NCBI GenBank assembly: GCA_037953745.1
Contig: JBAKBP010000702.1
Location: forward strand, 62,001-126,000
Length of the DNA stretch: 64,000 nucleotides
Direction: 5' to 3'
DNA from: Lithodes maja
Lineage: Eukaryota; Arthropoda; Malacostraca; Decapoda; Lithodidae
The notes below the pieces were generated by a model, which saw nothing but the letters and a program-made list of their open reading frames with translations, did no database searches and had not been told where the DNA came from. The translations under genes were made by a program, and so were the position numbers. Below are positions 62,517-64,000 of the stretch, piece by piece. How positions within the stretch are numbered: position 1 is the stretch's first letter; each line of letters opens with the position of its first letter.

Positions 62517-63545
62517 AGTAAAAGTCCGTTAATCCGACGACCGATGATTCGAATCTCCCAATAGTCCGAATTTTTCAATTTGAGGCCAAATCCGAATTCA
62601 CCCGATGGTCCGAATTTCAAGAAGTCCCAAAGTCCCCTTTTTGAGGCATTAGTCCACTCAAATGACACATAATGGAGCACACACATATCATATGTTCATG
62701 AATTCACTTTAAAAGTTTACCATTGTCATTGTAGCCTATTACCTACTTCAAAACATTCAGATTAACCCTCCGGCCCCGGCTATGTATTATATATATATTC
62801 CTCGAAATCCGGGTGTTTTGGCCGAAAAACGTCTAGGCTAGGCTACCGTATATTCGTTAATCAGACTGCTTCCCGCATTCCCGCGCATCCCCAAGCGTAG
62901 CTGTGTTATTTACCTGTAGAATGGCATTAAGTAGAGCTCTCTAAGTCAACTGGGTGAGCTGTGATGATGATTTCATTGGAGATAACTTTATGGCCAAACC
63001 AGCCACTTTACACCACTTTTCGATACTGAACAACAACATACAGGCACACACGAACAAGCGACGCTCTCCTTCTTGTGGCCGGAGATGCGGAGCGTCGGTC
63101 CAGCCGGCTGTTGTTTACATGCGTCGGACCGAGGCGTCGGACCGACGCCTCGCTCACGAAGCTCACAGGCTTTCAACCACTGGTACAATGTAGTACCACC
63201 CGGGTTCCTGGGGGGCAAAAAATAATGGTACACGTGTGTACCAACCGGGTTTGAAGGGTTAATGGTCAAAGGAAGCTACTGATATAAACGTAAACACCTT
63301 CTTCTTCTTCTTCTTCTTCTTCCACATCGTCTGCTAGAGTTTTTTTTGCTCTTGAACGCATCCTTGGGACGCTCCGATGCGCTACTGGCTTGCACCGCAT
63401 TTTCTGCAAGCGCATGCAGTCTTGAGCTTGAAAACGCACCTTTGGACGTTCCGATACGCTACTATTTATAGTTCAGTGATCGGAGCGTCCCAAGGGTGCT
63501 TTCAAGACAACAAGACAAGGGTGCTTTCAATACAATATAATATAA
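62517..63545. mobile_element. Tigger-like fold-back family, copy 2
   Basis: Starts TACAGTAAAAGTCCGTTAAT, then matches the right arm of the element at 38606-39542 in inverse orientation, including the CTTCTT run (63300-63322) and GGGACGCTCCGATGCGCTAC. MITE G is inserted at 62763. The copy ends at about 63545 against a LINE B fragment. Confidence 0.75.
62763..63262 (-). mobile_element. piggyBac-type MITE (MITE G)
   Basis: TTAA at 62763-62766 and 63259-63262. Both arms of the related element at 38606 show the empty site (CAGATTAATGG at 38831-38834, and inverted at 39321-39324). Read from the right, modules GGTACACACGTGTACC and GGTACTACATTGTACC are 45 bp apart, as in MITE C. Confidence 0.94.
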
Positions 63546-63738
63546 CAGACAATGCGACACACTGAAACACTCCCCAGCACCCCACACACAAGAAATTCAA
63601 ACACTCAACACCCAAACTAACAACAAAATACAAGAACAACAAAAACTAAATTGGAATAACTTCCTACAAACACTTGATCACAAAACAAACCCCAAAAAAC
63701 ACTAAACAGCATCACACTTTCCAACAGCAACACAACAA
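63546..63738 (+). mobile_element. LINE B fragment
   Basis: Matches LINE B 21047-21255 (ACACTGAAACACTCCCCAGC, AATTGGAATAACTTCCTACA) with two small deletions. A short internal fragment. Confidence 0.88.
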
Positions 63739-64000
63739 CACGCGACCTCACTCATGGCTTCAGTCATTATGAATTGGGTTCTCACTACGAAAAAACTTCG
63801 TAAAAAATAAAAAACAAAAAGAAAATAAGAATAACTATCCAATAAGCTTTCCATCATATCGTGGATGTACTTGTGTGGATCTTTGACCAGACGCTGATTC
63901 AGGCGTCATTCTTCCTTCTCTGCTCTGCGGTCAGCCGGCCCGGACGTGTCTCTCCACGCTCCGCTGGTTCCGCATTTGCTGCGTCCCTAGTGAGTTTTTT
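63739..64000. other. No gene recognised
   Basis: A-rich, then GC-richer sequence to the window end. It could be the 5' end of another element that continues outside. Confidence 0.4.

Overview
This is a repeat-dominated stretch of animal, almost certainly arthropod, nuclear DNA. The only host gene I can support is three minus-strand exons of a Rho-associated kinase (ROCK/Rok) homologue at 12071-12288, 9398-9614 and 5419-5578. They encode the end of the Rho-binding coiled coil, a coiled-coil/linker segment and the start of the PH domain. A decapod crustacean is a reasonable guess from the transposon mix (PHD-finger LINEs, CR1-like LINEs with short tandem 3' tails, TTAA elements), but this is inference. 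I see no bacterial genes, CRISPR arrays, rRNA or functional tRNA genes. One 200-base assembly gap lies at 39543-39742.

Layout. 1-5400: broken LINEs (families B, F and RTE-like), a tRNA-derived SINE, a Tigger-like transposase split by another SINE, and small DNA transposons. 5400-12300: ROCK exons, whose introns hold a CR1-like LINE (D), a LINE B fragment with a SINE inside it, a TTAA element carrying a THAP domain, and a 99-bp tandem repeat. 12300-18260: a piggyBac element (copy 1) and a SINE. 18275-31170: one large minus-strand LINE (A) split by LINE B (19297-23268, plus strand, 13-bp target duplication) and by piggyBac copy 2 (25418-29667). Removing both insertions restores both LINE A reading frames exactly. 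31751-36195: LINE C with two long open frames. 36200-43400: LINE fragments, fold-back elements, the gap, a gypsy integrase remnant and nested TTAA elements. 43419-47509: LINE E, broken by two insertions and cut by piggyBac copy 3. 49879-60375: a gypsy-type LTR retrotransposon whose integrase precedes the reverse transcriptase (Gmr1-like order), itself hit by an RTE LINE, an unclassified repeat and two TTAA MITEs. 60400-64000: more MITEs and Tigger-like elements.

How the parts interact. The TTAA elements form one interacting family. Copies 1-3 encode piggyBac transposases, each disabled by one nonsense codon or by truncation. Many ~450-500-bp MITEs share their termini, and two of them share about 90 bp with the 5' end of copy 2. 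In eleven elements one end carries two copies of a short, often near-palindromic module 44-46 bp apart. The module sequence differs between subfamilies, but the two copies inside an element nearly always match. LINE B probably mobilises a ~520-bp SINE-like family that shares both its 5' untranslated motifs and its 3' (CAA)n tail. LINE B also carries a 2A-like ribosome-skipping motif before its PHD finger.
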